A DNA stretch of 64,000 bases from Psococerastis gibbosa (Eukaryota > Arthropoda > Insecta > Psocodea > Psocidae). Below the pieces are notes generated by a model, which was given only the letters and a program-made list of their open reading frames with translations, ran no database searches and was not told the origin of the DNA. Below are positions 9,824 to 21,029 of the stretch, one piece after another. The stretch spans positions 33,713,371 to 33,777,370 of the forward strand of contig OZ020487.1 of the NCBI GenBank assembly GCA_963971405.1, written 5' to 3'. Each line of letters opens with the position of its first letter. The stretch's first letter is position 1. Made by a program: the position numbers and the translations under genes.

Positions 9824-12800
9824 GAAAGTATGGATTCCGAACCTCAAAATTTGCCGACCTTTTACACGGGTGCCCATGTGCTTATCACCGGGGCGACTGG
9901 GTTCATGGGAAAAGTTCTTATAGAAAAGTTACTGAGATGTTGCCCTCAAGTCTCCAAACTTTACCTCCTAATTCGCTGCAAGAAGGGACAGGAGCCAGGC
10001 GAACGATTGAAAGTATTATTCAACGATGCCGTAAGTAGAGTATGTCAACATAAAGACGAGACTGAAATCAACGATCTATATCTTTCCAATCCTAAGGAAA
10101 GCCTACCTCCATTTAGTAAAAAACAAAAATGAAAAAATCAATTTATTTCCTTCAAAAATGTTTTTACAAAATTATGTAACAATAAATTCTAAAAGATAAG
10201 TAGTAGTAGTATGGTTGGACACAGTCCCAGGCCACGGTGTGGGCCCATACGACAGGGGACCTCCTGATTATAGTGGATTCCGAACCACTTGGGAAACACA
10301 GTGAAGGCACACGATTAGTTCGGAGGTGACCAGGACAAGTCCTACCATGTTTCCCTACCGGCACTATGCACACTACCAAGTTATCTGCATCTTTGAACCT
10401 GCTCTGGTCCGCTGGATTCAACTTGGTAAGGCGGCCGGCTAAAAGATAAGTATAGTAGTATATTAGTAGGAGGGAACCCCTCAGACCGAGCCTGGGTAAC
10501 CTGTCCAACCTGAAATAAAACTTAAAAACTAAATATAAGGCTAGAAGAAGCTAGAAAAATAAGAAGCGACTCTTAATGATAAATTGCAACATGCTTTTGT
10601 AGATTTGAGCGTGTATAGGCTATGTTGTTAATTTGAGTTTTGTAAATAGTTAAATTTAAAGCCCTTTTAACTGATAGAGGGAGCAAATTATAAACATTTA
10701 CTGACAGATACTAGTGTGGTTTAAGTGATCGTATTAATTTTTTTGTTTACAGAAAGCGGTACGAGTGAATCCTATTTATCAATTGGTATAAGTACCATAA
10801 TAGATAATATGAGTAGTTCACAGTAAACCACATTGATGTGACGCTTGCATTGTCTGTAACGGGGGGGGGGGGGGACGGCCACCATTATAATACCATAGAG
10901 TAACAATAGTTGCCCGTTGGGTTTGCAATGTATTGGGGCATTATCAATATATATTTATTTTTTTAATTTTCTTTAAAAACAAATCCGTGCTGGTAGAAGA
11001 TTATTTAATTCTATTTAGCTCATAACACATCTGAAGTTAGAAAACATAGTATGTATAGATTCCCCCGAAAAATTGATTTTTAGTCATTTTTCATGTTAGA
11101 TTCCTCTTAATTATCAAAAATAGCCCAATTATTGTTTGACATGCACTCTCATTCTCTATACCTGTATGAATACAGATGGACTTGAACGATATGTAGGTAT
11201 ATACTTAAGTAATAACTGCCATTTTATAATATTCCAGATTTTTAAGCAGCTAAGTGTGGAAATTCCCAATTTTTTGCAAAAAGTATGCGTTATACCAGGA
11301 GACTGTGGTCTTCCCAGCCTAGGTCTTGATCAAGAGCACGTGACAATTATTCAAGAAAACATAAATGTGATATTTCACGGCGCTGCCACAGTTCGAATGG
11401 ACGAGAATCTGAAAACTGCCTACAGCATCAATGTTGGGGGCGTTAGAGAGCTGTTGCATATATGTCAACAGATGAAAAATTTGAAGGTAGGCTGTAAATA
11501 CGAGTAACGAGTAAAAACAAACATTCGCCTTTAGGGCAGTCAGGATATGAAAAAGCCCTGGAGCTAACATGTCGAATTGAATTTTTTCCTATTGACCACT
11601 TGGCAGCAATGTTCATGGAAAGGAACGACAGGTTTATTTTTTCATGTTTACCTCAACGTGCTCACAACGATCTAATTTATATAAAGGGGTATTCACATGT
11701 AGCGTGGTACTGTGCGAAAAAAGAATTGATAGAAGACGAAACACAGACTCCGACTTTCACCCGAATGGTTGTTGGTTCGAGTTCCACACTTACTATATGT
11801 ATGTATGTATGTAAAGCAGGCGATACCTGGCTTTCCTAATTGAGTGTAAGAGAGGGCTTATAGCCCTAACTAATAGAACAAAAAAAGTCATTATTTATTT
11901 ATTTATTTATTTAACTGTTTCCTGTTCTTTCACAATTCCTGGACGCCCTGAATCGACGAGAACTCAGTCAAAATAAACTTAAAAATTGATTACAATAAAA
12001 ATAACAAATAAAACACAAATACAATGCAAATTTTGTTCATTTATTTTGAATTAGACATTTTGATGTTTTGGCTCACGTTTTCCACGTTACCATCCAATAT
12101 GTGGGTATATGGGATAGTGGGTACCTTGATTAAAGTACAGGTTCCTAATCTTTTCATTGCTATCTGGTTTTATTGTATTGAAACACCTCGGTGTAAACAA
12201 TATGCACAATAATTAAGGATTATTTATTTATTGGGACCCATTCGCACTGCTCTACGTCTCAGTACTGGTAGAGGGAAATCTCTCTTGACCACTACTCTAT
12301 TCGACATGTTGTAATCAGCAATATGCAGTGAAGGCAAAGTACCCATTAGGGTTGCGTGGACCCAGGCCAGACCGATAATTTACCATTTATAATGAGTTTC
12401 GAACCTCAACCTTCCGTTTCTTAGTGTAGCTCTCTACCAAAATGAACTAGGCCTATTCCTGACCATAGGGTATAGACTAAGGTTAATTTCATGCCATATT
12501 GGCTGTATTTTGACATTAATGTCTCGGATGATTTCATAATAACACACAATTTAGAAATATATATTGATTTTTAGGCCTTCGTTCACCTGTCCACAATGTA
12601 CGCTAATTGGAGTGAGTCTTGTATCAAAGAAAAATTTTACGAACCACCCTCATGCACACCACGACTTGAGCAGATGACGCAATTACTGACCCCAGAAGAA
12701 CTTGATATACTCACTCCAGGATTAATAGAAACTTGGCCTAATACGTATACAATGACAAAAGCAATAGGAGAGCATTTGATTAAGCAAGAACAAGGAAGAC

Positions 12801-15800
12801 TGCCGGTCTGTGTATTTAGACCAGCAATTGGTGAGTTACTGGAATTATCAAATTAATGATCCGATGGAAGGAGTTAAGCCGCTTAAAAAAAAGGTTTAAT
12901 CACATACTACCCGACCACGATAAAATCGAATAAACTCGTTGTTCCGCTTATTAAAGTTTTCAAATAAATAAATGAAGTGTTTCAAATGTCTTTCTTACTT
13001 CGTCGGGTAGTACAGTATAGTTCTCTATTTGCGTACTACCACCTTCTTCTACTGGTCTCATATATCTCATTTACGTGAAAGGGTGCGTTATACAACACCC
13101 TCTTTCATACAGTACTTTCTCCCATCTGTCCAAAACTCAAGAAACTTAGGTGCCCCTAGAAGATGAGCAATAGGGGCCAAGCCGTTGTTTATTCAAAATT
13201 TGAGTTAATGAGCCTTGGTGAACATGATAGTAAACTTCAAAGCATTTCATTGACAGCTGCGTTTTACTATAACACTATAAGACTTCACACAAAAAATGCA
13301 TCAATAATAATAGTTATATAGAAGAAAAATATATACTGTAGGTATTCATAACTTTTGTGTACCATTGGTTCCATTACCTAATGCCATCTTTCCATCTACT
13401 CTTTCAAGCAAAGCCTTCTCATAAAGCATTTCTTCCAAAGATTGGATGTAACAAGTTTTGCTTCTTTTTAGGAATTCCACTCAGTACTAGTTTCTCATTG
13501 TATCTCGGCAAAAGTACCACGGGTACTTGTATTCCATCATTATTAAAGATCATACCATTTTTTAGTGTTTCCTACCTATAAGGAGCCAATCTCAGGATGG
13601 ATCGACAACTACTACGGACCTGTAGGCATGACAGTTGCCGCATGGCTTGGAGTTTTGCGAGTTTTTTGGGCGGACGGCAATCAAACGTCCAGCTTTGTTC
13701 CAGTCGACATGGCTGTAAATGCAATGTTAATACTTGCAAGAAACACACACTTGGCATTTAGGTAAGTAGCCAGAGACATCTTTGCCAACGACCATACCAA
13801 GTTGAATCCCCACCAGAACATAGCCTCTTCCAAACTGCAACAGACTTGGTAGTGTGCGCAGCGTTGGCAGGGGAGCATGGTGGGACATGATAACGTGCTG
13901 AGACTATACTAGCTAGTCTGAGTGCAAGTCCTGGTTACCTCCAAATTAATCGTGGGCTTTACTAAGTTCCCCAAGTGATTCGGAATCCACTATAATCAGG
14001 AGGTCCACCCAGTCAGTCAACTCCCCTTCTCCCCGAGGTAAAAGAGTCTACCCTTAAGGTACCTCAAGTTTATAAACAGACTCACTCCCCCCACCAGGCT
14101 TACAGGGTAGCTTAAAGCAGAAATGCTGAAGGCAGGCGTTGGAAAACAAATAAACATCTCTCCTGTACATTAAACCCCAGTAAATTTTTTATAATAATCA
14201 AAACGTAATGTCCTTTCGGGCTTCTGCGTTGTGCCGTATGTTTGTGTGATAACACACAGTATTGTGCTTGCTCTTCACCCGTGTGGTTCAGCAAACTGCT
14301 ATCAGGGGCGCACTAGACAACGAGGTTGCTTAGAGAACTCAAGTTGTATTGATTGCTATGTTGCAGCTCTGGCGACGAAACAATAAAAATTTACAACTAT
14401 GACTCTGGCCGTGACAACCCTATCAAATGGGGTGACTACAAGGATCAAGTGATTGCCAATACAAAGGTATGTTAGGTAGAGTAGTGGTGCGGACTGTGAG
14501 TGTAACCCGAAGGTTGTTGGTTCGAGCAACGCACTTGTTACATTTTCTGGCCATGCCTCGGAGAGCTTGTAAAGTAAGTTGGCTTACTACTATAGTAGAA
14601 CAAAAAGTCATTATTTAGTTATTTATTGATATAAATAAAAATGCTCACTTCAATTTCATACTGTATGTCGTTAATTTTATTTAACCGACTACGAGGCTAA
14701 ATGAGATATAAGTACCTTTAAACTTGAAAAAAGAACCTCAAGACAGTCTCAAACTTTTTCATAGACCAATTCCCGATTACTACTTTGCTACTTGCTTTTA
14801 CTTTATCCGCACTTTATCCCCTACGAGGGGTTGGCGGTGCGGCATTCCAAAGCTCTCCTTCGAAGGCGTCTTGGTGAGAGCGTATGGGTTCTTACATATT
14901 ATATGCCCGGATCTTTCTCGGCCGCTCGATCACTCCTAATTCTACAGTAATTACGGTATATAAAATCTATGGGTCTTGTTTGAGTGGAAAAAAGGAAGCC
15001 TCATTCATTCGTGTTTAGCCATGTTACACACACTCGTTATGACTATTTTCATGTGACCGGTACCTACTTCTTTTCAGGTGCCAACTATTAAAGCGATGTG
15101 GTATTACTCTTGTATCTTCACGAAACGGTATTACATCTTTTGGATCCTATCGCTGTTATTGCATTACTTCCCAGCGTACGTAATAGACGGCATAGCCTCA
15201 CTGACCGGCAAGAAGCCGCAGTAAGTCATTAAGTTAGCGATTTAAGTGAATCAGTTTTATTACCTATGAAAAGTTCCAGAAAATCGTACAACTCTCTTTA
15301 AGCACCTTCGAGGAAAGTTAAACAAAACTTCGAATTTATGCTAACGATTATGGCTGTTTTCCCCCATATTGTAGTCTATAGAAGAAAAGATGAAATCATC
15401 CACGCACCTTTATCAAAGTTTTAAGATTAAGTTAATTAACAAAATCGCAATGTCATTTATAGCCTAATTAACATATTTCCACTACATTGTCGAAACTTTC
15501 AGGGAGCTGCCCTATTCGGGCTCTATATATGGTCTCCTAGTTGAGTGTAAGAGAGGGCCTTATAACCCTAACTCCGCTAGGTTGACTTAGTAATAGAACA
15601 AAAAAGTCAATATTTATTATTATTATTATTGTTGAGGGGCTTTTTATGGACGTAGCTCGCGTCCATTGAACCTTGCCCTGCCAACGACCCCATCGGTATT
15701 CGGTCATTATCGGTATTGTTTCCGAATGAATTTCTAGCCGCGTTGGCAAACTGGTTATAAATAAATAAATAAATAAGGACTTTTTTTGTTCTATTACTAA

Positions 15801-17858
15801 GCCAACCTAGCGGAGTTAGGGCTATAAAGCCCTCTCTTACACTCAACTAAGAAAGCCCGGGACCACCTGCTTTACATGCCCTCCGAAGCATGGCCAGAAA
15901 ATGTAGGAAGTGTAGGACTCGAACCAACAACCTTTCGGGTCAAAGTCAGAGTCCGCACCACTGGTCTACATGGCTCACTCTTTGATGTCAACCCACACCA
16001 ACTACAAGTGGAAATGGGCAAACTCACCTTACCATTGACATTGCAACAGGTGTTAGCTCGACCTAACCAAGTATGGGTTCCTATATCCGGGTCCTATACT
16101 GTATTTAGTTGAACATGAGCAATTGAGCATGAAAAGGAGCCATTTATGGTAGAAAAAGCCATAAGGCGAGAAAATGGGGACTGACACGATGAACAATAAT
16201 TAGGTGGTTTAGAAGCAAAACGGGCAAAGTCCATTATACGACCGTAGTTAATATAGTATTTCGTGAGAGCCAAAAAACTATAGCTAAGTGCCCGGTGATT
16301 GCATCTAAACCCAATTTTTGAACTACTTTTACGCTGAAGTATGCCAGAATTAGCTTCTAATAATTAATTCAATGAATAGATTTCAACCAGACGAATCTAT
16401 ATTGGCGCCAAAAACTTCAAAATTTCAGAATTGTTGACTTAGCCAGTTTTGCTTCTATAACACTCAAATGTACATTTTACTTTCAGGATGGTGAAAACGT
16501 ATGACAGAATAACAAAATCTAATGTAGCTCTCGCAAGGTTCACACTCCGAACTTACAAATTCGACAATAATAATGTACGACAACTTGTTCAAAATACTAG
16601 TCTTGAGGACCAGCAAGTCTTTTATATAGACGTTAAAGTATTAGACTGGAAGAAATATTTCAATGACATGATTTTCGGCTGTAGGTTGTACCTCCTCAAG
16701 GACCCCTTGGAGACATTGCCTCAGGCCCTTGTCAAATGGAGAAGGTGAGAGTTTCGGGTAATTGGATTATTGCCGTCGTTATTGCCTTTTTAAAATAATT
16801 TATAATCAAGTTCAATAACTGTAACAGCAATATTTTTCGGTTCCATCAGAGGTAGGTACCGTAGTTGTAAAGTTGACATGCAGCTAATAGACCTGTCAAA
16901 ATGGCCATGAAAATAGTGATAAAGTTTATGAATATTTAGTGAATATTGTCGATGAATGGTTTAGTTTATACATGAAAGAGACACGATTAGGCATGCCTAA
17001 TTACCTAATATGTACATACGTGACCGTATGTGCATATTATGTGGGGCGTGACTGTTACAAGCGCGATATCTCAGGAATGGTGGCCCTAAGAAAAAAAATG
17101 TTAAAAACCTGTTTTATTGAAAATTTAAAGATCTACAACTGTGGGTAAAATACTTCTTTGATACAACTAACCGTTTTTGAGAAAAACACCAAAAACCTGA
17201 AATTGTGACCTTTGACCCCGAATAACTTTTTTAGCACACGTCGATCGATGACTTTTGACATTTTATTGATAATGGTAAACCCAAGGTCTGTACCAAAATT
17301 TGGCTCGGTCGGAATTTTGTTACTTGATATGTCTAAATTGATTGGACTATTAATATAAACACATATATAAACGGTACACATCAGATAAATATTTAATATT
17401 AAATTGGGCATGGAAACAGTTCTTTTCATAATTCATAAACATGATTAGTATTTTACTAGTGGCATTATGATTAGGCGGTGTTTCCACATACGTCAATTGT
17501 CAATGAGAAATATGGTTTTGACGTGGCAGCAGAATTTTTAGTATGTCTTTAATGTCTGCTCAACCTTCAATTTCACTTTTTTCATTGACGTATGTGGAAA
17601 CACCGCCTTAGCATATACAGTCGAGATATAATTACCAAACGACGGAAAATATGCATTTAGTCTACATATTGTTAAGCTAAGTTAAGATAAAAACAATAAC
17701 CTATAGTACAGTATTGATGATAACACCAGATAATTTTTTAATTGTTTTTTTTCAGGTTGTATTGGCTGCACAATGCTACAAAATTTCTCCTTTTTTGTGG
17801 CTTTGCTTTCTTATGTTATATCCTTCATTTGAAATTACGAGTATATTCATTCTTTTAA
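9824..17858 (+). CDS. Fatty acyl-CoA reductase, complete eight-exon gene
   Basis: The product is an alcohol-forming fatty acyl-CoA reductase. This family reduces acyl-CoA to fatty alcohol with two NADPH at ER or peroxisomal membranes, feeding wax, cuticle and pheromone lipids. Coding exons are 9830-10030, 11238-11486, 12575-12830, 13566-13761, 14367-14466, 15078-15220, 16487-16744 and 17756-17858. All introns are GT-AG with phases 0,0,1,2,0,2,2. The spliced frame is open for 501 residues, the usual family length. The dinucleotide-binding motif TGATGFMG is at residues 20-27. FVHLST is at 152-157 and the catalytic YxxxK (YTMTK) at 208-212. The C-terminal sterile/FAR_C domain spans about 380-468. 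A hydrophobic tail, about 474-495, suggests membrane anchoring. There are no stops or frameshifts. The start ATG at 9830 has A at -3 and G at +4 and lies 6 bases after an acceptor, so a noncoding first exon lies upstream, not located. The specific paralogue and chain-length preference cannot be told. Confidence 0.95.
9830..10030 (+). CDS. FAR coding exon 1 (residues 1-67)
   Basis: The acceptor TTTGTACCTTTCAG ends at 9823 and the donor GTAAGT starts at 10031. It encodes the N-terminal Rossmann strand and the TGATGFMGK nucleotide-binding loop, then the helix VLIEKLLR and strand LYLLIR. The exon lies between two SINE copies of the same family in the same orientation. Confidence 0.93.
10203..10438 (-). 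mobile_element. R3-head SINE, copy c, in FAR intron 1
   Basis: A perfect 14-bp direct repeat, CTAAAAGATAAGTA, flanks it (10189-10202 and 10439-10452). The head is nearly identical to the copy at 9425-9690. The 3' end carries CATACTACTACTACTT on the minus strand. Confidence 0.85.
11238..11486 (+). CDS. FAR coding exon 2 (residues 68-150)
   Basis: The acceptor ATATTCCAG ends at 11237 and the donor GTAGGC starts at 11487. It encodes the family segments VIPGDCGLPSLGL and NVIFHGAATVRMDENLK and AYSINVGGVRELL. Length is 83 codons, phase 0 at both ends. Confidence 0.93.
11735..11914 (+). mobile_element. SINE1 copy in FAR intron 2
   Basis: It has the B-box GGTTCGAGTTCC, a GTATGTATGTATGTA insertion, the SINE1 body (GAGTGTAAGAGAGGGCTTATAGCC) and a TTATTTATTTATTTA tail. 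The head is partly degraded. Confidence 0.75.
12212..12460 (-). mobile_element. tRNA-like SINE in FAR intron 2
   Basis: On the minus strand an A-box-like TGGTAGAGAGCTACAC is followed by a B-box GGTTCGAAACTC. The element ends in a TTATTTATTTA-type tract (12214-12232 on the + strand). The body differs from SINE1, so it may be a separate or older family. Confidence 0.5.
12575..12830 (+). CDS. FAR coding exon 3 (residues 151-235 plus 1 base)
   Basis: The acceptor TTGATTTTTAG ends at 12574 and the donor GTGAGT starts at 12831. It carries the catalytic region: FVHLSTMYAN, then the variable substrate-facing segment, then PNTYTMTKAIGEHL with the Tyr and Lys of YxxxK, then VCVFRPAI. Confidence 0.93.
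13566..13761 (+). CDS. FAR coding exon 4 (residues 236-300)
   Basis: The acceptor CATTTTTTAG ends at 13565 and the donor GTAAGT starts at 13762. It encodes the conserved KEPISGWIDNYYGPVGM block and the FVPVDMAVNAML block that ends the reductase domain. Confidence 0.93.
13782..14144 (+). mobile_element. R3 SINE-like element in FAR intron 4
   Basis: This is a nearly full copy, from GCCAACGACCATACC to GGCAGGCGTTGGAAAACAAATAA. It begins about 20 bases after the exon-4 splice donor. ACATCT occurs on both sides as a possible short target repeat. Confidence 0.75.
14367..14466 (+). CDS. FAR coding exon 5 (residues 301-334)
   Basis: The acceptor ATGTTGCAG ends at 14366 and the donor GTATGT starts at 14467. 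It encodes IKIYNYDSGRDNPIKWGDY, the family's YNY...NPIKWGE-type block. Confidence 0.93.
14470..14628 (+). mobile_element. SINE1 copy in FAR intron 5
   Basis: It is shortened, with A-box GTAGAGTAGTGG, a mutated B-box (GGTTCGAGCAAC) and the tail TTATTTAGTTATTTATT. It starts within the first bases after the donor GTATGT. Confidence 0.7.
15078..15220 (+). CDS. FAR coding exon 6 (residues 335-381 plus 2 bases)
   Basis: The acceptor TTCTTTTCAG ends at 15077 and the donor GTAAGT starts at 15221. It encodes a hydrophobic segment (IFWILSLLLHYFPAYVIDGI), the likely membrane-associated helix before the FAR_C domain, then LTGKKP. Confidence 0.92.
15536..15622 (+). mobile_element. SINE1 3' fragment in FAR intron 6
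   Basis: Only the SINE1 3' half is present, from TAGTTGAGTGTAAGAGAGGG to the AAAAAGTCAATATTTATTATT tail. Confidence 0.7.
15631..16097 (-). mobile_element. R2 SINE-like element split by a SINE1 insertion
   Basis: The two halves, 15631-15749 and 15975-16097, together match R2 copies at 29032-29278 and 54585-54805. Shared blocks are CCAACGACCCCAT...GGTATTGTTTCCG and GTCAACC-ACACC. The interruption is exactly a SINE1. Confidence 0.65.
15750..15974 (-). mobile_element. SINE1 copy nested in R2 (FAR intron 6)
   Basis: A complete minus-strand copy with intact B-box (GGACTCGAACC on +) and an ATAAATAAATAAATAAGGAC tail end. It shares both boundaries with the break in R2, so it inserted after R2. Confidence 0.8.
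16487..16744 (+). CDS. FAR coding exon 7 (residues 382-467)
   Basis: The acceptor ATTTTACTTTCAG ends at 16486 and the donor GTGAGA starts at 16745. It encodes the FAR_C/sterile domain: FDNNNVRQL, then VKVLDWKKYF, then GCRLYLLKD and LPQALVKW. Confidence 0.93.
17474..17607. mobile_element. PIF/Harbinger-type MITE in FAR intron 7
   Basis: The inverted ends GGCGGTGTTTCCACATACGT and ACGTATGTGGAAACACCGCC are perfect. TTA flanks both sides (17471-17473, 17608-17610), the 3-bp duplication of this superfamily. It is 134 bp long and noncoding. Confidence 0.8.
17756..17858 (+). CDS. FAR coding exon 8 (residues 468-501 and stop)
   Basis: The acceptor TTGTTTTTTTTCAG ends at 17755. It encodes RLYWLHNATKFLLFCGF and a hydrophobic C-terminal helix, then stops at TAA 17856-17858. 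The nearest clear AATAAA downstream is at 18579-18584; the 3' end is otherwise not defined. Confidence 0.92.
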
Positions 17859-17869
17859 AGCATGGTTCT

Positions 17870-19060
17870 TGATTTATCTATAGGTACGCGTTGCATTGTA
17901 TACCAAAAAAAAAATAGTGATATTATTGTACCGTATAATACTATACATAATAATTTATTTACTTTATTTTATTATTTATTAACATTATTATATATTATTA
18001 TTTTATTACCTCAACTTTCTCATTTCCGTTTTCTTTCCCGCCACAATTAGAAATGACTTGTTAAGGCATATCTGCAAGTTCCAATGCATGGGTTTTATCC
18101 AGATCGAGTATGTGTTACGGTTTACATTACAATACATACTATAGGCTACATCCATATACGCGCTGCAACATTCCGTATATTCGAGGTACCGTATAGCACT
18201 CACCAAGAAATTTCTAATGTTGGTGGGAACGGCTACTGGTGTATAATTATAGTGATTGAACAGTAATTATTGTGTTTAAGGGCTCGTAGGACAATCAAAA
18301 TGATTTGGGAATTGGATGCATATTTTGCGTGTGTGAGCAGAACACGATCCTGCAAGAACCCCCTATAGCCTCTAGGCAAACTTACCGAAAGTGGAATTAA
18401 ATGAATAGTATTACAGTCCGAATCCCCTTATTTTCACATTCGTTGAATTCTCAATATAGATGGTGAAAGTGGCCCTTTTAAAGCTTCCTCTTCCCATCGC
18501 ATATCTGGGCATAATTATGGCCAACTTTAAGTTTCACCAATCACCATAGGAATCTTTTTGCTTGCTTGACTCTGACCTAATAAAAACTGGTTTTCATACA
18601 TTGCCTATAGTACAATAGTAGACAATCACTGGAAATATATATTTTGACCCTTTATATTGTATTATATATATAACTGATAAAAAAGGGACAGTATGAACAT
18701 TAAAATCTATATGTTTAAGAGACGAGGCACTACCTACGTTATTGAGGTTTGTTTTATTGGATTTCCAAGTTCAGGCACATTATTACGAGTATTTGAATAG
18801 GCGTCATTTTCCTATTCATACAAGATTAATTTTTACGACCGCGTCGTGAGAAACACCAGGATTGGAAAGTGCGTGCAGAGATATGGAAATGGGCAAGTCA
18901 GGTTGATGGCAGCGTTTTCTATCTCGCGTGCCCATCTAGCCCGCTTCTATTTACGATTTCACGTTTCCGGTTTCTCTACAAAATATTAAATTAGTATGAA
19001 TTAAATCCAAGGGAGTTACTTAAGCAGCAATCAGTGTTTCCTTGCAATTACTCAATTGCT
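17870..19060. other. FAR 3' flank, no gene recognised
   Basis: The first part is AT-rich and probably includes the FAR 3' untranslated region. A short GC-richer patch lies at about 18835-18960. No ORF or repeat match was found. Confidence 0.35.
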
Positions 19061-19070
19061 TACTACATTA

Positions 19071-19452
19071 GAGGTATTCACTGTGACTTGGTTTACCCTA
19101 AGGGAATGTAGGAATAGAACTCCAGTTTATCTAGAAAAATAGAAAAATAATGCCATAAGGAAACGTATTTTAGAACATTTCCACACTTTACCCAACCACT
19201 TGGTTCGGTAAACTGAGCCTTGGGGAATTGAAAACGCCAAACGGCCATATTTGTTGTTGTTTTGCATTTGAATTTGATTTAATTAAATAAAATTCATGAG
19301 TTAATAGCGCAGGCGAAAACACTTAGGAGGTACCGTAGGTTAGGTTAGGTCGGGTAAAGTCGAAAACGTAGAGACACACGTTTCCATGGCAATTATTTTT
19401 CTACGTCGAAAAACTGTGGAGTTCTATTCAAACCAAACAAAGTGAATACCCC
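19071..19452. mobile_element. Tc1/mariner-type MITE (TA flanks)
   Basis: The inverted arms start GAGGTATTCACTGTGAC at the left and end AAAGTGAATACCCC at the right. Complementarity continues inside (AATAGAACTCCAGTTT versus AACTGTGGAGTTCTATT). TA occurs on both flanks (19069-19070, 19453-19454). It is 382 bp long with no ORF. Confidence 0.7.
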
Positions 19453-19797
19453 TATTGTTGTTCGAAGGCTAATTTCATTTGTCAAATTATGTTTGCGTAT
19501 GAAAGTGATGGGATAGTAGAGTTGGGTAGTTGTAGGCTTGTAAAGTAAAGTAGCTTACTTACTTTGCCATACATTTTTATTGGAATCGTTCCATTATACG
19601 CATAATTTCAATTTGATTGAAACTATATGCTACCACAAGGGTGCGTTCAAAATATATCCATTAGTGCGAGGGCGAAGCAAAGGCAGAACGTCCCACTCGC
19701 TTAGCATTGTGAACGACAAAGTATGTAAATATACGTATATTATTATTATTATTATTTAAAATTATAAAACAAAATTATTTCAATGATAAATATAGAG

Positions 19798-20030
19798 CAG
19801 CTGAAAAAACTAGATATACGAGGAGATATAACAAAGGTTACAGATACCAATTAATTACATACAATAAAGGGGACAGAGAAAATAAAGTACTAATACCAAA
19901 TTTTTTTAACGAAATCCCCCAATCTATAAAAAAGGAAGAAAAAATTGGAAAAGCAACAAAAAGCAGTAAAAATATGATTACTAGAAACTCAATAGGCAAC
20001 ACCTATTTAACATATAGTATATAAAAAAGT
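19798..20030 (+). pseudogene. Possible LINE ORF2 tail remnant
   Basis: An open stretch reads TRYTRRYNKGYRYQL, then VLIPNFFNEIPQSIKKEEK. This resembles the last residues of some LINE ORF2 proteins (an arginine-rich stretch, then F-N-IP--IK). Resemblance is slight; it could be chance in AT-rich DNA. Confidence 0.3.
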
Positions 20031-20429
20031 TGCAACATTTAGGTAAGAAGACGCCACCACCGACAAGCGGAAGCATTGGAGTGGTCGTTTGTAATTATAT
20101 TTAAATTACTTTGTATTAATATAATCCCCTAGCTAGTGGAGTAACCAGTTAGGGGGAAGAAAAAAATTGAGATAGATACACGCTGTATGAATTGCAGCAA
20201 CTATTCGTGACTATTCATGTTCAGGAAATTACTGTCATGTTTGAACTTTGAACTTTTTCGAATGAATAAAACCAACATTGTGAAAGTCTTAGTCAGCTAA
20301 TTTTACAAAGACACCAGGAAAAATCTCTGGGCACTGTTTTTAGTATAGCTAACTGAAGGCCTAGTTTAGCTCTGAACATTAACAATCTGTTTGAATTTTG
20401 TGGACTCTTCCAGCTACAGTAAATAAAAG

Positions 20430-20488
20430 AAAATAACTTTGTCACGTATCACAAACAAAAATTTAGCAATACTTGACAAAGTTATTTT
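20430..20488. repeat. Inverted repeat (15-bp arms)
   Basis: AAAATAACTTTGTCA at 20430-20444 pairs with TGACAAAGTTATTTT at 20474-20488. Confidence 0.7.
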
Positions 20489-20938
20489 ATTTTAATCACT
20501 ATGACGAAGTATAATAAAGTGAATGTGGAAAATATCACTGAAATGTTCCCACTAGACTAGGCTATTGGCCAGCGACATAGCTTGCGGAAGAACAATGCTT
20601 CTATTTGGTAATGGCTTACACCTACAGTCTGAGTAATTTTAACGCTGTGCACCTGATTTCTACTATGTCTAATGGTCTCAAAAACCGTGTGCGATGTACG
20701 TGTTGATTATTGCTGCCAAGAAAACTACCTCTTGCTGGTCCGATAGGATTTGTTAATTGTAGGGGACGGTTGTTGAGCGAAAGTATGAAGTTGAAGCAAA
20801 AGTATGAACTATTGTAGTTCAGCTACCTGAGCTAAGAAAAGATTGGGGAGAGCGGTAATGATGAACAAACAGCAGTAATACTCATGCTTACAAATACTAC
20901 TTAAGTCCCTACGAAAAACCATAACCCAAAATAAGAAA

Positions 20939-21029
20939 AAAAATTGCCTCTTGTGGTAGCCTAATAAATTGTATTCAGAATGAATCAGTACCGATACTAT
21001 ATTTTCTATTCTATTTTATCTCATTGCTG
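20939..21029 (+). repeat. 91-bp direct duplication, left copy
   Basis: From AAATTGCCTCTTGTGG to TCTCATTGCTG. It is identical to 21864-21954 except one base (G to A in CTTGTGG). It abuts the R1 element at 21030. Confidence 0.9.

Noticed and set aside
19340-19356. TAGGTTAGGTTAGG, telomere-like (TTAGG) repeats
   Set aside because: Fewer than three units inside a MITE; the arthropod telomere motif occurs by chance at this length.
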